Assembly: GCA_004352715.1 (NCBI GenBank) | Contig: SCFE01000038.1 | Span: forward strand, 432,278 to 496,277 | Reading direction: 5' to 3' | DNA length: 64,000 nt | From: Hofstenia miamia | Lineage: Eukaryota; Xenacoelomorpha; Acoela | In this document: piece after piece, positions 20,765 through 32,654 of the stretch | How positions within the stretch are numbered: the stretch's first letter is position 1 | Layout: the number at the start of each line of letters is the position of its first letter | Position numbers and translations under genes: made by a program | Notes under the pieces: generated by a model | Database searches by the model: none | Told to the model about the DNA's origin: nothing | Seen by the model: the letters and a program-made list of their open reading frames with translations, nothing else

Positions 20765-21210
20765 ATGTATGTATATATATAGCTATCATGTGTTATAGTA
20801 GAGCTCCGTTATGATATCAGGATGTGTGTAAATAGATTCGACTTTGTTTACCAGATCAATAAACTGCTTTCGATAATTTTTCTCTTTATATCAATCAATT
20901 CAAATTTTGAAAATGATGAGATATTGGAAAACCAAGTAAACGGGCGAAGTAGCTTATTAATGTTTTTTAAGGTGATGCTACCTGCAATGATAGTACTTAA
21001 TTGAAGATAGTGGAGAATGTGTATGCAGAAAAAGGTTATGTTTATCAGGAAAATATTATTGAAGAGGTTGCACGAATTGAGTCGTCTAACAATAGTATTT
21101 ACATAACTTTTCTAATGCTCTCTTCACAACAACACGATGAGCGCGTGATGCGGGGAGATATTTGTAACGTCCCTTAGGTGACTTCATAACAGCACCGTGA
21201 CAGCTAATAG

Positions 21211-21552
21211 AATTCCAGAGCAATTTTGGCAGTTTTAGCATTCATCCTTTTGCCGGAAAGAAGAAATTGTCTTCTAGAAGTCTGCAGATTTATGTCTTAC
21301 GATTGGACAGACTTTTGGTTCACGGATCAACTCTACAAGACAGATGACTTTAAGAATCTATGCAACAGCTTGCAAATCCATGCAAAAGCTTTGAACACTG
21401 TTAAGAAGTTTTGGAATCAAGAGCAGTCTAGATTAAACATTCCAAGGACAAATCAGTGTGCGGGACGAGCCATCAAATGCCTTCAAGAGCTCAACGATGT
21501 CTGTAAGAAGAAGGATATTAAGCTGAGATTCATTTTTTCAAATAAAATGTAA
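21211..21552 (+). pseudogene. RNase H-like transposase, C-terminal part
   Basis: Reads NSRAILAVLAFILLPERRN, then SYDWTDFWFTDQLYK and LNIPRTNQCAGRAIKCLQEL, ending in a TAA after SNKM. This is the C-terminal region of the same family whose earlier part lies at 19867-20513: the NSRAI...LLPE...FW pattern followed by the PR[ST]N-C-A-RA block. About 700 bp of unrelated sequence and an N at 20508 separate the two parts. It is best explained as the missing end of that transposase, displaced by assembly, or as a remnant of a second copy. Confidence 0.6.
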
Positions 21553-21639
21553 TTACTATACTGTATTAGCTGTTATTTCTTAAAAAAGCTATAACTCATG
21601 ACTTTTTTCTCCATCCTACGTTTGTTCTGTTATAGGTGG

Positions 21640-21790
21640 NNNNNNNNNNNNNNNNNNNNNNNNNNNNNNNNNNNNNNNNNNNNNNNNNNNNNNNNNNNNN
21701 NNNNNNNNNNNNNNNNNNNNNNNNNNNNNNNNNNNNNNNNNNNNNNNNNNNNNNNNNNNNNNNNNNNNNNNNNNNNNNNNNNNNNNNNNN
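21640..21790. other. Assembly gap of 151 N
   Basis: The gap follows TTATAGGTGG and precedes a second copy of the CGATGAGCGCGTGATGCGG repeat end. Confidence 0.98.
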
Positions 21791-22558
21791 CGATGAGCGC
21801 GTGATGCGGGGAGATATAACGTCCCTTAGGTGACTTCATAACAGCAAGCAGACAGCTAATTGGTTTATCGATCCCTCCACTCATCACGTGCTCACAGGGT
21901 AACACGCTACAACATTCATTGTTGTGAAGTCGCGTACACGTGTTGATTTGTTTGAAATGTCCTTCAGTGGGATGCATCTATTTATTTATATATTAATGAA
22001 TTAATCAATAACGCAAACGTAATGTAATATATTAATTGTTGTTCTTAATTATAATTTTATATTACACGCTTCTTTACTTATTACATTTAATTCTTATTTT
22101 TTCCAAGTGTAAAACTTTATTGAAGCATAGTATGTATGTATTGAATATACTAAATCATATATTTTTATATTTCTGTTCACTATTTTATCATTTTATAGTG
22201 GTATGTTACTCATTACCAAGAAATTGCACTATATTATTGACGCTTTACATTTATGGTGTGCTACACCCAACTCTGTTGATAATAATATCTGAATGAAAAA
22301 TGCGAAATATAGCATGCTAATCACTTGGGAGTTTATTCATTAAAAATAGCTGACGTTTGCAAATTTGTCTATAAACCATAATAGCATTCACAATATGAAG
22401 TACTATTTTGTACTACTTTGTGTTAGCCAATCAGAACGCTTCAAGCTGTTTTGGAATTGATGTAACACGGGTTTCAATTTTTGTTATGAAGGCAAGCGTT
22501 TTCAAGGATTATTGATGTAAATTATCTCTGTACCGTGCTCACCGTGTTGTTGTGAAGA

Positions 22559-22914
22559 CCGCCTAATATTCTCGTAGCATCAGAGTACTTTGCTTGATAT
22601 ATGTTGAAGTTAGTTCATCAGTGTAGGTAGCAAATAGTAGGTATTCCCATTTTTACATATCGAGAAAATGAAGAGCCATTTCTGGTATTAACTGATTGAT
22701 TAAAACGTAATGTATAAGAGCAGATCTATTGTGCAAGACAAAGGCCAGTATCTCTGGAATCAAAAAGGCAAAAAGACTTTGTTAATAAGCTTATAGCAGG
22801 AGCTGGTGTAGCGACTATAGAACGAAATGATTGCCAAATAGATACATTAGAGTCTTTGTTCTTTGGCAAAACACTTACAACCCCATCTTTCCAGGGGGAC
22901 GGATATTGAAGGCT
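22559..22914. other. Intergenic, nothing recognised
   Basis: AT-rich sequence with no supported gene or repeat. Confidence 0.5.
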
Positions 22915-23270
22915 TTGAAAACTTTGAGTAAAGATAATGGAATATTAGCTGGCAAATGCATTTGTCGTGAAATTCAGGATTGGATTTCATTGGATGTATA
23001 AAAAGCATCTCTAGCAAAACTTGATTTTATCTTCTTAAAAACCTCTTCAACATCATTGGGTAAAATTGAGATGGTATTTGCAGTGGTAATATTACTAAAA
23101 TTACACACATCTTCAAGTCCATGGCATGAATTGTATCTGGTAATAAATGTTCTTAGTAGTTCACCCTCTTCAAGATTAAAAACATGGTGCTGACTACACT
23201 TCAAACGACTATTAACTCCTTTGTACAAGTCGGAAATTGTGAGACCATTTATATCACGTTTGCTTTGAGT
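22915..23270 (-). pseudogene. Possible LINE linker remnant upstream of RT
   Basis: A - strand frame of 84 codons (23228 to 22974) continues past one TGA for about 20 codons. It contains SILPNDVEEVFKKIKSSFARD and then LPANIPLSLLKVFK, a layout like the linker between endonuclease and RT in LINEs, where ...V...I..LK...A.D is followed by a helix ending in P.....LF. There is no RT motif. A + strand frame was rejected because it has stops. Confidence 0.35.
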
Positions 23271-24812
23271 AAAAAAAATAATATATATATAGGGTTAAGT
23301 CATGCCCAACCGACTAACTCTAATGTAGCACATTTTTATGACGCTTGTTAAAAAATTTTCTACAATTTGCGAGTTGTTAGACTAAAGAAGTTAGATATGT
23401 TAGAAACTTCTAATAACATTTTTTCACTGAAATTAAATATTCCAAAATGCTGTTTTTCAATAGTGTATAACGATAACGTAGAAATTCAAAACGTTTAAGA
23501 AATTACATAGCATTCACCGTTGCGTAATCGTATACTTTTCAATTTTTTCAAATACCTCAGTCGAGCCTCAGTCCACTTCAGGTCCATCTCCTACTTCAAC
23601 CCCCGTCAACAGAAATAAGAGCAGGACTGAGAATCTTTCCGTATTAAGATTGTGTTGCCACAAAATACTTTTAGTTACATTTTGTAGCTTCTCATAATTT
23701 GAATTAATACTTTATTTCTCTATTGATTTATTAGCATTTCTATGCAATTCATCATATTTCACCACAAGTACAAATTACAGAAATTGTGCAAATTATTTTC
23801 ACTTTAGCAAAATATAATTTCATAAACATTTCTTTCAAAATGGCTATATTTCTTATTGCTAGTTTCACTTTTGGCACTAATTGAAATGAAAATAATAAAT
23901 AAGAAATCCTAGTAGAACAACATGTTTTGTATTGTATAAAAATCAAACATAACACATAAAAATTGTTTAAAAAATATCATCGTTGTGAGATAACAACCAA
24001 GGTTATGAGTGCTTCATCTTCGGTTAGCACTAAGAAGAAACTCTTGTCGAAAAATATAATTTAAAATTTGCCAGTAAAAACTGTGATCATTATTTAATTT
24101 TTTTAGGTTTGAGAGAAGATAACAACTGTGCAAAATAAGTTTAATGGTATGCCTTAAATATACAAAAAAATTAATTTGGTGGTGGAAGCCTAATATATTT
24201 TTGGGTCATCAAACTGTGCAGTACAACAATCAAAACTATATTAATTTTACTAAGCAGGAAAATAATGATTCTCGAATCGAGACTTGATTATATGTTTCAG
24301 CAAGATTCTCATCCGTTGGTGCTCGTGAAAACGTTTTTAGTGAATCTAAAATAATTGCAAATTATTGGTAATGTTCCTTCTTCTAAAGTATTCAATAGAT
24401 TTATCGATTTCCAATTATTGCAATAATTGCAATATCAATAAAATTTTGCTTACCACTGCAGATAGACTAGAACAGATGCTATGATTGCTACAGGCATACA
24501 TTTCATGAGAAATGGAAGCATGTGCGCTCTATTGAGGGATGGAATGTCCCCCCTCTGGGTGCGCTTCTGTGTAAAGGTTTGTTTAATGTCTTCATATTAT
24601 TTTTGTAATAAATTGAATTTAAGTTTTATATATGGATTGGTTATATATTAGATTATATTTTTACAATTAAATTACCGAATTTTGACCGCTACTGACAAAT
24701 ACCGGCCTAGGTTTTAAATTTATTGGCCGCCAATCGGCATTTCCAATAAACTACTCCTATCAGCCGCCTAGGGATTTCTTGATCAGGCAATATTTCGATC
24801 TTACCAAAAATT
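23271..24812. other. Intergenic with faint repeat ends
   Basis: No gene is supported. Near 24297-24370 a short frame reads RFSSVGARENVFSESK, which could be a scrap of hAT dimerisation domain. Around 24690-24770 a GC-richer patch (ACCGGCCTAGG, GGCCGCC, GCCGCCTAGGG) looks like a repeat terminus. Both are weak. Confidence 0.4.
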
Positions 24813-25091
24813 GTGGTTCTGCACAAAGCATATAATATTTGTTCTACATTGAATTTCTTATGTCATAGATTTGTACAGCCCCTTAAGTTCTGGAAATCTA
24901 AATCATTCCAGTTCCTGCATCTCTGCCGACTTTCGCGCAAAGTATTTGTGATACCAGCTTCAGAAGCCGAGTCTGCGATCAAATTTTCTACAGCAGCACA
25001 GTTTGTTAATCAAAATCGTTGTCTTTTAAGAAAATTTGCTGCTAAGGCATTTGTGGTCTTGAAAGAAGTAAGACGTAACAAGCTTATCTAG
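24813..25091 (+). pseudogene. hAT-family transposase C-terminal dimerisation domain
   Basis: The last ~65 codons match the conserved hAT C-terminus: PLKFWKS, LHLCRLSRKVFVIPASEAES, IKFSTAAQFVNQNRCLL and a final AKAFVVLKEVRR. In the family this region reads L-x-[FY]-W ... P-x-L-x2-L-[AS]-x4-[IV]-P-[AS]-[ST]-x-A-x-[SE]-E-R-x-F-S-x-[AG]-G, then R...L. Here the usual SER-x-FS is changed to AIKFS and AG to AA. The first ~25 codons from the ATG look like chance sequence. No catalytic region lies upstream, so this is a fragment. Confidence 0.7.
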
Positions 25092-25239
25092 ACTCTTAGT
25101 CTGTTCTAATGAGTTGCATACTTTGTAAATTTGAAAAATAGTCAAATTTCTTCTGTGAATAAAATTTGACATTGCTACTAGCTCCGACTATTAACGTGGA
25201 ATAATAATACTGATTCCAACTATGTTGTGTTGAGATAGA

Positions 25240-25714
25240 GTACATTAGCTCTCATCATGAAGAACAAAACTGGGGTTGGCATCACCCATTGACAATACCC
25301 CTCGGTAGAGACAGCTAATCCATAAACACTGAGCTTAAATTTGCTTTTCAGTTGCCTCAGGCCTTTTTTTCCTAAAGGCAGATATGCTTTCGTCTTTCAA
25401 TAATTTATTGGTATAACCAAGAGAAATCTGAAATTTCTCTGAAATTTCTTTTTAAGACATGCCTTTGTTTGCAGTTACTGCCTTAACCATTTTTTCCTCA
25501 ACTATGGAGTCACTTTTTCAGCTTACTTTCCTGAGGCGTTATTTCTTGCAAAATTGCCTCTGTCTTTGTAGTTGTTGATAATGTTGTACACTGTTGATTG
25601 AGAAATGTTGGGTTGTTTGCAGACTAGAGCGCTACTGTAAGTGGTAGCCTCAGAATGATCAATCATGTATTGTACGACTGCTGATCTGCAATCCTCTTCT
25701 TTAAGTTGCTGCAT
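25240..25714 (-). pseudogene. Tc1/mariner-like transposase fragment (HTH plus DES block)
   Basis: A 63-codon - strand frame (25714 to 25523) starts MQQLKEEDCRSAVVQYM and carries a helix-turn-helix-like stretch (QPNISQSTVYNIINNYKDR), as in the N-terminal DNA-binding part of Tc1/mariner/IS630 transposases. About 260 bases further along the - strand, in another frame, LHDES near 25248-25262 is followed by CTLSQHN, matching the DDE first-Asp block (D-E-S-x-F) of the same families. The intervening frames contain stops. It is a heavily decayed element; no TIRs were found. Confidence 0.45.
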
Positions 25715-26591
25715 TGCGTTGAGCGTGATAAGCAGCTGATTTTATGGCATACAATGCAAAATATTGAATATCAATCTATGTCACATATATTGAATTTTTT
25801 TAGTATTATTAGTAAACATTGATAAATGTGTGAATGGGAACAGATAATTCGTTATGCCCCACAAGTAATATATTTCATTGTTAAAACACCGAAAATCTGT
25901 AAAAATTGCCTATTTCTTTGATTCAATGTTATACAGCACTATGTTTTATAGTAAAACTTAGAAAATTTGTATAAAAAATGCGAAAATTATTGAATATAAA
26001 CAGAATTTCTACAAATAGTAAATTCAATACGTGTATCAACATAATTGGAAGTACATGCAAATGCTAGTGTTTTTGATAAATGAATAATGAAACAAACAAA
26101 TCAAGCTTATAGATTACATTGACCTATTTTTCTAGTGCCAAACGAACTGCATGACTTAGATCAGGGTGGCAACGAGTCGACCCCACCCGTCTCGACTTGA
26201 TCCGCGGATTTGGTCGAGAAAAAGTATTGTTTGAATGACTTCCTTGAAATATAGTTGAAAACTAACCGTGCACTTCCAATTAGTGTAAAATATACTATGC
26301 TATGTAAAATCTACTCAAAAAATAATGTTAATGAAATTGTTTCTTTTTAGTTTTGTCAAACATTTTCAAATACATCTTGGGTCAAAAGCTGGCTGTCTGA
26401 CTTAGATATGTGCGTTCCTTCAAAATATGTTATGTTAATCACATTATAACATATAATTCTAAAAAGTGTAAATTACTTCCACCATTTATCGAAACGTGAA
26501 ATTTGCCACATATATATGTAATATTTTATATGCAGGAATTTGTTCTTAATTCATTAGTATCATTAAACAAGTTAATACACATTGTTCCTAA
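25715..26591. other. Intergenic, possible repeat end
   Basis: AT-rich. At about 26163-26225 a GC-rich patch begins CAGGGTGGCAACGAGTCGAC, the kind of CAGGG[TG]GGC end seen on hAT-type MITEs. Similar CGGGT/CGACC patches occur near 31440-31500, 34190-34250, 35290-35380 and 35510-35580. Confidence 0.4.
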
Positions 26592-27383
26592 GTAGCCAAC
26601 CACTGGTGGACCACCGATGGGCCACCGAGTGGGATTTGGCCACCCATGCACCAGTAGACGACTAGTGGCTAACTGGTGGCTAATTTGTGGGCCACCAGTA
26701 CCCCACTGATAGCAAAAGCAGCATTTTGGAATCAGAGTAATATCTTAAATGTAACAATAGCAAACTTTTATATTGATAAATAATATAAATATTGCAGTTT
26801 AAACAAACAGCAGCCCAACAAAGAGTTATAGGAAATGCTAGCGAGCTTAGCGTTCATATTGATTTAAATTTGGTAATGGTAAATAGAATAAATTTCTTTA
26901 TTATAAACAATAACAAGCATACAAAAATGTCCAATATAAATCTAATTTTTAATTTCAGATGAAATTGTAATTTTTAAGCAGTATTTCTTTCCAATTATTA
27001 AAATATTTTTTGCCCAATATTAAGTACTCAAATAAACATTAATTTCAAAGGAATAATCATGAATAAATTATTTTGAAATTTCATTTTGCACATATAAGTT
27101 ATAATTTTCGTAAACAGAAAACTGCAAAAAAGCTCTTCACAATGAATTTTATATATTTATGAGATTTAAGAAGCATAATAATGAATAATATTTTACTTGC
27201 AAGCATTAGCTCATGTATTATTTACGATTAAAAATAATTCAGATGTCACTAGTGGTCCACTGTGGCTATGAGTGGCTGCAATTGCTACTACTGCCCCTAC
27301 ATCTCCACCAGTGGTCCACTGGTAGGGACTGGCGGCCTCCCAAGCCACTCAATTCCTACCAGTGGATAACTGGTGGTGGCTAC
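26592..27383. repeat. Foldback element with CCASTGG-rich arms
   Basis: The left arm (26592-26714) begins GTAGCCAACCACTGGTGG and is packed with CCACTGG, GGCCACC and CCAGT units. The right arm (27243-27383) ends GGTGGTGGCTAC, the inverted counterpart, with the same units in reverse complement. About 530 bp of ordinary AT-rich DNA lies between. It encodes no transposase, so it is a non-autonomous foldback or MITE-like element. The frames in the right arm (27213-27428) are repeat-derived. Confidence 0.6.
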
Positions 27384-30200
27384 ATGGGTTGCTGTTGCCT
27401 AATTGTTATTAAATCCATTGCTCTTTAACACTATTTACCATTCAGTAATATCAGATTATATTCAGATTTTTATGGCTTTCCAAATCTTTATGTATGGCAA
27501 AGCAATGCGCATTTTAGGCTGCTTTTCTTTAAAGGAAATACTTGTCTTGATAGACAATTTGTGTTTTATTCACCATATATTTTGTTGATTTCAAGGTGAA
27601 GATAAGATGATACAGAAATTCAGTGATAAGAATTTACAGAAATAATAAAGCATTCGGTAACAGAAAATTACAACAGAAACTGCTCTTTTAATAAATTCAG
27701 CAGATTAGCAAATATTGCCAAAATTATTTTTTCCAAAATTGGGTGATGTCATAAAATGTTTACTACCATTGCCAACTACATACGTTTTATGAAAAAACCT
27801 GGTTTCTAATCTGAAGAAAGTATCAATTTTTCTGTTTTGAATTATTTAGCGAATCTTACCTTCTTTCTCATTCTGTTGGAAACGAATATGTTTAAAAACT
27901 GATTGCTTTGACTATAAATGAAAATTAAAAATAAATGAAATATAAATTATAGAAATTGTTGCTCATTCGTCGCGTATGGTCAGTTGATAAATATTTAAAG
28001 TAGAAAGGATGTCAAAAAAATATGCCGAATTTTTATGGTAATTGTTCCAGCTTTTATTTCCTCAAACACCAAATGTCTCATTTACTAAATGCGTAAAAGT
28101 GATATTTCATAAAGAAAATCATATACACACGGAAGAGAAATTCCATTGATTTCCCTTAAGACATTTCGCATTAAACATATTTAATTTAATTATAAGACTT
28201 GCTTTGTTAATGATTTTTCAACTTAGTTTTATCCATTCTTACTTATTTCTTCATGTAGCCAAATGCTCTTAACTTTCAGTCTTACGTTTATCCACATCTC
28301 GATTATGCGCAAACTTGAAATAAAACAACCGTGAAAATGGAACAATGAAATTTGTTGAAGATATCTTGAAATGCCTTGGTTGGGTAATACTCTAGTGAAA
28401 CTTATTCAATTAGTGAACAAGCACATTTTAGTTTAATTAACTAGGTCTTCTGGTTTTGTTAGTGTACTACATATAGCCTTCCGCTTTTAAGTGCATTTAA
28501 AATTTCTACTGAGTGATTGCATCAACCACAAATTTCTCGACTTTGCACACTTTTTTATATTCCTTAGAGAAAAAAATGTAAAACATTGAAATAACAGTGC
28601 AATCAAGAAATGCCATGTAATTACAATTATTCCTTACAATTTTTTTCAAAGTATTTTCATTAATTGAATATGTTGTTTGTTGTTTGACTATGCTTGATTT
28701 ATTGTGAAACTGGTCTGCTACTGAATATATCGCAAATTTACATAGAACAAATTAGATTGCATTCATAGTAAGACCAAAATATACTTTCAAATGTGAATTC
28801 GCACATACACAGTTTTACAATAAAGCACAATATAATATACATAAACAATCAATGTTATCCAGTGCAGAAGTTTTTGCAACAAATGTTTTGTGTAAACACA
28901 TGTGAGATTTTCTTTATATATGTAACGCTCAAGATTAAAGTATACCAAAGAGCATCCATTGGAAATATTCCAAAATGAATCCAGTAGTGAAAAAGAGAGT
29001 TGTGTAATTGCAAATTACAAAAGCGTTAGGGATCATTCTGATAATGAAGTACCATGCACAACAATAAGCTGATGGCATGTGATTGATTGTAATTTAAATT
29101 TATATTACATATGGCCTATGTATAATTAGAGTAATTTGTTATATGAATATAGAAGCAGAAATTTGGTATCTCAATCGGAGAATTACAGTGGAAGTCAAAG
29201 TTCCCATTATTGTATAAAGAGGTTGACCGGCCACTAATATTTATTTATTATTTGAACCCGGAATATATAAAATAATTATAATAATTATAGTTTGCAATTT
29301 CTTGTTGAAAAATTCCAATAGCTGCAACGTGGTGAATTGACAAGTCGTTTCCTCAATCCTAACATTTCATGGGACGACAATAGGACCAAACCCAATTGAA
29401 CTGAGAAAAACAAAATTTTGTTCCCGCCGATGTACTTGATGCTCTTATTTTTCTATTAAAACATGAATGTAAGTTTTAAAAAGAAACATTGCAGTATTTT
29501 TAACTGAGACTGATTTTCTTTTAATGCTTGGTTTACATTCTGTTTCACGAGTGAAGTTGGTTTCCTTCTGCATGTGACTGCATCCCAATTGCGCATAAGT
29601 AATTATTACTAAATCCATTTCAGAGAATCATTTCATTTTCTAGCGTGTTTAATCAGCTGACACTGGATAGTATTTGAAAATGATATCGGTTTTTGGATAG
29701 TTATAGAATATATAGAAATTAAATCAAAATGAGTGATTTAAAAAATAATGATAGCTTTAGAAAAGGTGCTATATTGTCAAATATTAATCAAACTATTTAA
29801 AATTAATTGTTTTTATGACTCTAAAAAAGGCGTATAACTACAAATGTTATGAAAAAAACTAGATTTCAATTCTCTCACAGGCATTGGTAAATGATCCTTT
29901 TGCTGGAAAAGTAATTTCTTATACTGCATAGAAGACTGATCGCAAAATTATGACGCATTTTTATAAATATTAAATTACAGTATTTAAAATTACTTCAGTG
30001 TAGAAAATGTAAAACATTAGTTTAATATTACTAGCAATTATAAGTTTTACTGACAATGGTATTTGAATTGGAATTTAAGCTGATGTTATTAATCAGTAGG
30101 AATTGGAATTGCAATTGAATGATCGATTGGAGATGAATTGAATTGAAATTCCTGGTCTTGAAAAGGACTGTTTTTATGTGTAAATACATCGCGGGTAACC

Positions 30201-30237
30201 GTAACAATTATACCTATACTAGGGATATAATTGTTAC
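30201..30237. repeat. Perfect 12-bp inverted repeat (hairpin)
   Basis: GTAACAATTATA at 30201-30212 and TATAATTGTTAC at 30226-30237 are exact reverse complements with a 13-base loop. The surrounding GGTAACC and GAGTACC suggest it may be the end of a small repeat element. Confidence 0.6.
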
Positions 30238-30631
30238 GAGTACCAGCTGGTATGGTAAAGTAAAATAAGCAGTTAGCGGTAGTAAATTATCCTACCTGCA
30301 CACCCCAAATTTATACTACCTACCTCCATCATTTATATATTTATGTTCTAGTAAATACTTCGGAAGTAATATGGAAAAATAGGTGTTAAAGTGAAAAATC
30401 GCGATCCCCGCTAAATGCCTTAGAAATTATGTATGATTTATTTGACTGCTATACAAAATCCGTTTTATATAAAAGTATTCTAGAAATATTTAAACTGATT
30501 GGGGAATTTTGAAAATTTTCAAAATTGATGTATAAAAAAACTTAAGCTCTTATAGCTCAAAAGCTCTTAATGCCATGCTCAATCTGAAAGTAACACGTGA
30601 TAGAGGAGTCTCTCTGCGATCCGGCCATTTT

Positions 30632-30691
30632 CCATTGAGGCGTACCTTCGGCCCCGCAACCTCTGAGTTTTTTCTACGCAAGCCTCAATGG
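30632..30691. repeat. Inverted repeat in a GC-richer island
   Basis: CCATTGAGGC at 30632-30641 and GCCTCAATGG at 30682-30691 are exact reverse complements. CGTA and TACG continue the pairing with a small bulge. The loop (about 30 bases) is GC-rich (CCTTCGGCCCCGCAACCTC). Function unknown. Confidence 0.5.
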
Positions 30692-31359
30692 GTTTGGGAT
30701 ATCTTTGCACATATCAAGAAACACTAAAATTTCTTTGTTGCTTCCATGAGCTCAAACTTGATAAATAGTTAAATATTAGGAATGACGAGAATTTAAATAT
30801 TTTTCAAAAATGTGCTAACAGGCTTGCGGATAATTCTTTGTAAGTGTGAAGAAAGATTTGTAATTTAAGTAGACTATAGACAGTTTAAGGTTAAATTGAG
30901 AATTACACAGGGAAACTTATTTCTCTGTAAAATATTGTAAATCGTTTTAGTAAAGTAATAGTATTGAAGTTCTATTGATATAATAATTATTTTGAATGCT
31001 TTCAAAATTACCAAATTAATTTGCGTACCGGTGTTTTCCTTTTACTTAATTATGCTTGTTGTGTATTATGGCAAAACAACTACTGCGATTATGCCAATAC
31101 TATTGAAGTTTTTTAAACGCAATACCAACATACTCAAAAATTAAAATTAAACGTCTCACGCACAAATATTCTAACAGAGATTTAAAAAAGATACTTACAC
31201 ATTTTTAGGTGTTGTCAAAAATTGATTTTTACTAAATCACACCATATTATGTCAACTGGTATGGCTTGGTTACGTCTTTTACGGGTAAACATTTCGTTTC
31301 AACAACTTGTATTAAATACATAATTGACCTTGAAATGTCTAAAAGTTTAATTTGTTAAT

Positions 31360-31425
31360 AGTAGCAATTAAAACATTTATTCTCGTGTACAGAGTAGCAA
31401 TTAAAACATTTATTCTCGTGTAAGG
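31360..31425 (+). repeat. Two-unit tandem repeat of 33 bp
   Basis: Unit AGTAGCAATTAAAACATTTA... is at 31360-31392 and again at 31393-31425, differing only in the last few bases (ACAG against AAGG). It is a recent slippage duplication with no coding content. Confidence 0.85.
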
Positions 31426-31711
31426 AGTGTACGGGGTTGTATGGGTAGAAAAATTCGGGTACGGTTGGAACGTATTTTTGACGGGTGGGTGCGACATTAA
31501 AAAATCTCTAACCCCTTGTCACTAACACTGATCTAAATTCTATATAGATATAATATTTTATGTATTACCTTCTTTTGACTAAGATTGATAATATTTGAAA
31601 TCTTGACGGAATTTTGAATATTATAAGCAATATCCATTTATTTTACATAAACATGTGCTCTTAAAGCTTCAATGTATTTGATATTTAGAAACACCCAATA
31701 TGTTTATGATT

Positions 31712-32654
31712 TTATGTGGTTTGACGGTTGCTGCAAATTTCATTTAGAGATTGCCTAAAATTGTGATTGGTTAGTACATAAATCAAGAAATTTATAATCG
31801 AGTTGAAATTTCGAAACCCCAGTGAAGTGTACCAAAGCCTATAATTAAACGAACTTTCCCAAAACTTTGCTTCCTGTTCTGGAGACCAGAAAAATTGCAA
31901 AACCTTTAAAATGTAGAAATTAAGTAAACGGCTACCATAGCAGCACAGCAAGATACTAGGGTAAATTTAACTCGAAAATCTTCTCTCTTAATTCTACCTA
32001 CAAACTTCTTGTTTGTAGAACGATTAATTACACCAAATATTATAGCCGCATTTCCGATAGCTATAGCTAATAGTGAGATAGTGTAACCGAGCGAAATAAT
32101 AATAAAAGATAAAAAGCCATTATAGCCTTCACCATTCCAGATTACTGTGCTTACGAAGTAACCATCAATTTGATAGAATGGAAAAGCTGCGACAACAGAT
32201 AAGCAAAACACAGTCCAAGAAATTCTTTTAGCAATGGATGCTTGATTAAATTTTAAATATAAATTCAAAGAAAATACGTTTACCAATCGATCACAACTGA
32301 TTACCAAAACCATGTATGTTGTATGGAAAAGAATCAGTTGCATTGATTTGCTCCATGTGTTACAAATGTAGAAGAACTATTTTAAAAGGAATTGTTCTGG
32401 CCAAATCACAAAAGGCAAATGGATTAATAAGAATACTACACAATTCAATATGTCTGCAAATGCTAAATTAAGTACATACACCATTGATGATTTGGTTTTG
32501 ATGAAGGGACGAGTAAAGATGACCATGATTACAATAGAGTTACTAGTAATGTCGAAGGTGGACACAGCAATTATTTGCGTTAATATATTATAATAGTCAT
32601 TATAATAACCATCAAATGGCTCATAAGTTTGATGATAAGATTGGATTTATTCAT
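31712..32654 (-). pseudogene. GPCR pseudogene related to the receptor at 46056
   Basis: On the - strand this is a full-length but broken copy of the 46056-47000 receptor subfamily. From the ATG at 32652-32654 (MNKSN) an 8-base insertion shifts the frame. Sense then resumes with HQTYEPFDGYYNDYY and runs through TM1-TM2 (PFIKTKSSMVYVLNLAFADI). At 32385-32387 a Lys codon has become TAG. The frame continues through TM3 (LFHTTYMVLVISCDRLVNVF) to TM5. About nine codons are missing in the second extracellular loop, including its conserved Cys. Near 31923 a one-base deletion in TM6 shifts the frame again. The end carries FWSPEQEAKFWESSF and FNSIINFLIYVLTNHNF. Thus at least four lesions are visible. 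The strong residual similarity implies recent inactivation, or a paralog diverging before loss. Confidence 0.9.

Larger units (their letters stand above)
21122..22558. mobile_element. Interval bounded by CTTCACAACAACACG inverted repeats
   Basis: CTTCACAACAACACGATGAGC at 21122-21142 and its reverse complement (one mismatch) at 22538-22558 bound this 1.44-kb interval. The sequence just inside the left end (GATGAGCGCGTGATGCGG, then AACGTCCC and GGTGACTTCATAACAGCA) recurs at 21791-21846 right after the N gap with small differences, and near 21920 TTGTTGTGAAG appears again. So at least two copies of one terminal-repeat element overlap or are nested here. The transposase fragment at 21211-21552 lies inside, but it belongs by sequence to the neighbouring transposon, so assembly order is doubtful. 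Confidence 0.4.
27384..31359. other. Long intergenic stretch without genes
   Basis: About 4 kb of AT-rich DNA with short frames only. I recognise no protein family, RNA gene or transposon, apart from two perfect inverted repeats listed separately (30201-30237 and 30632-30691). Confidence 0.6.
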
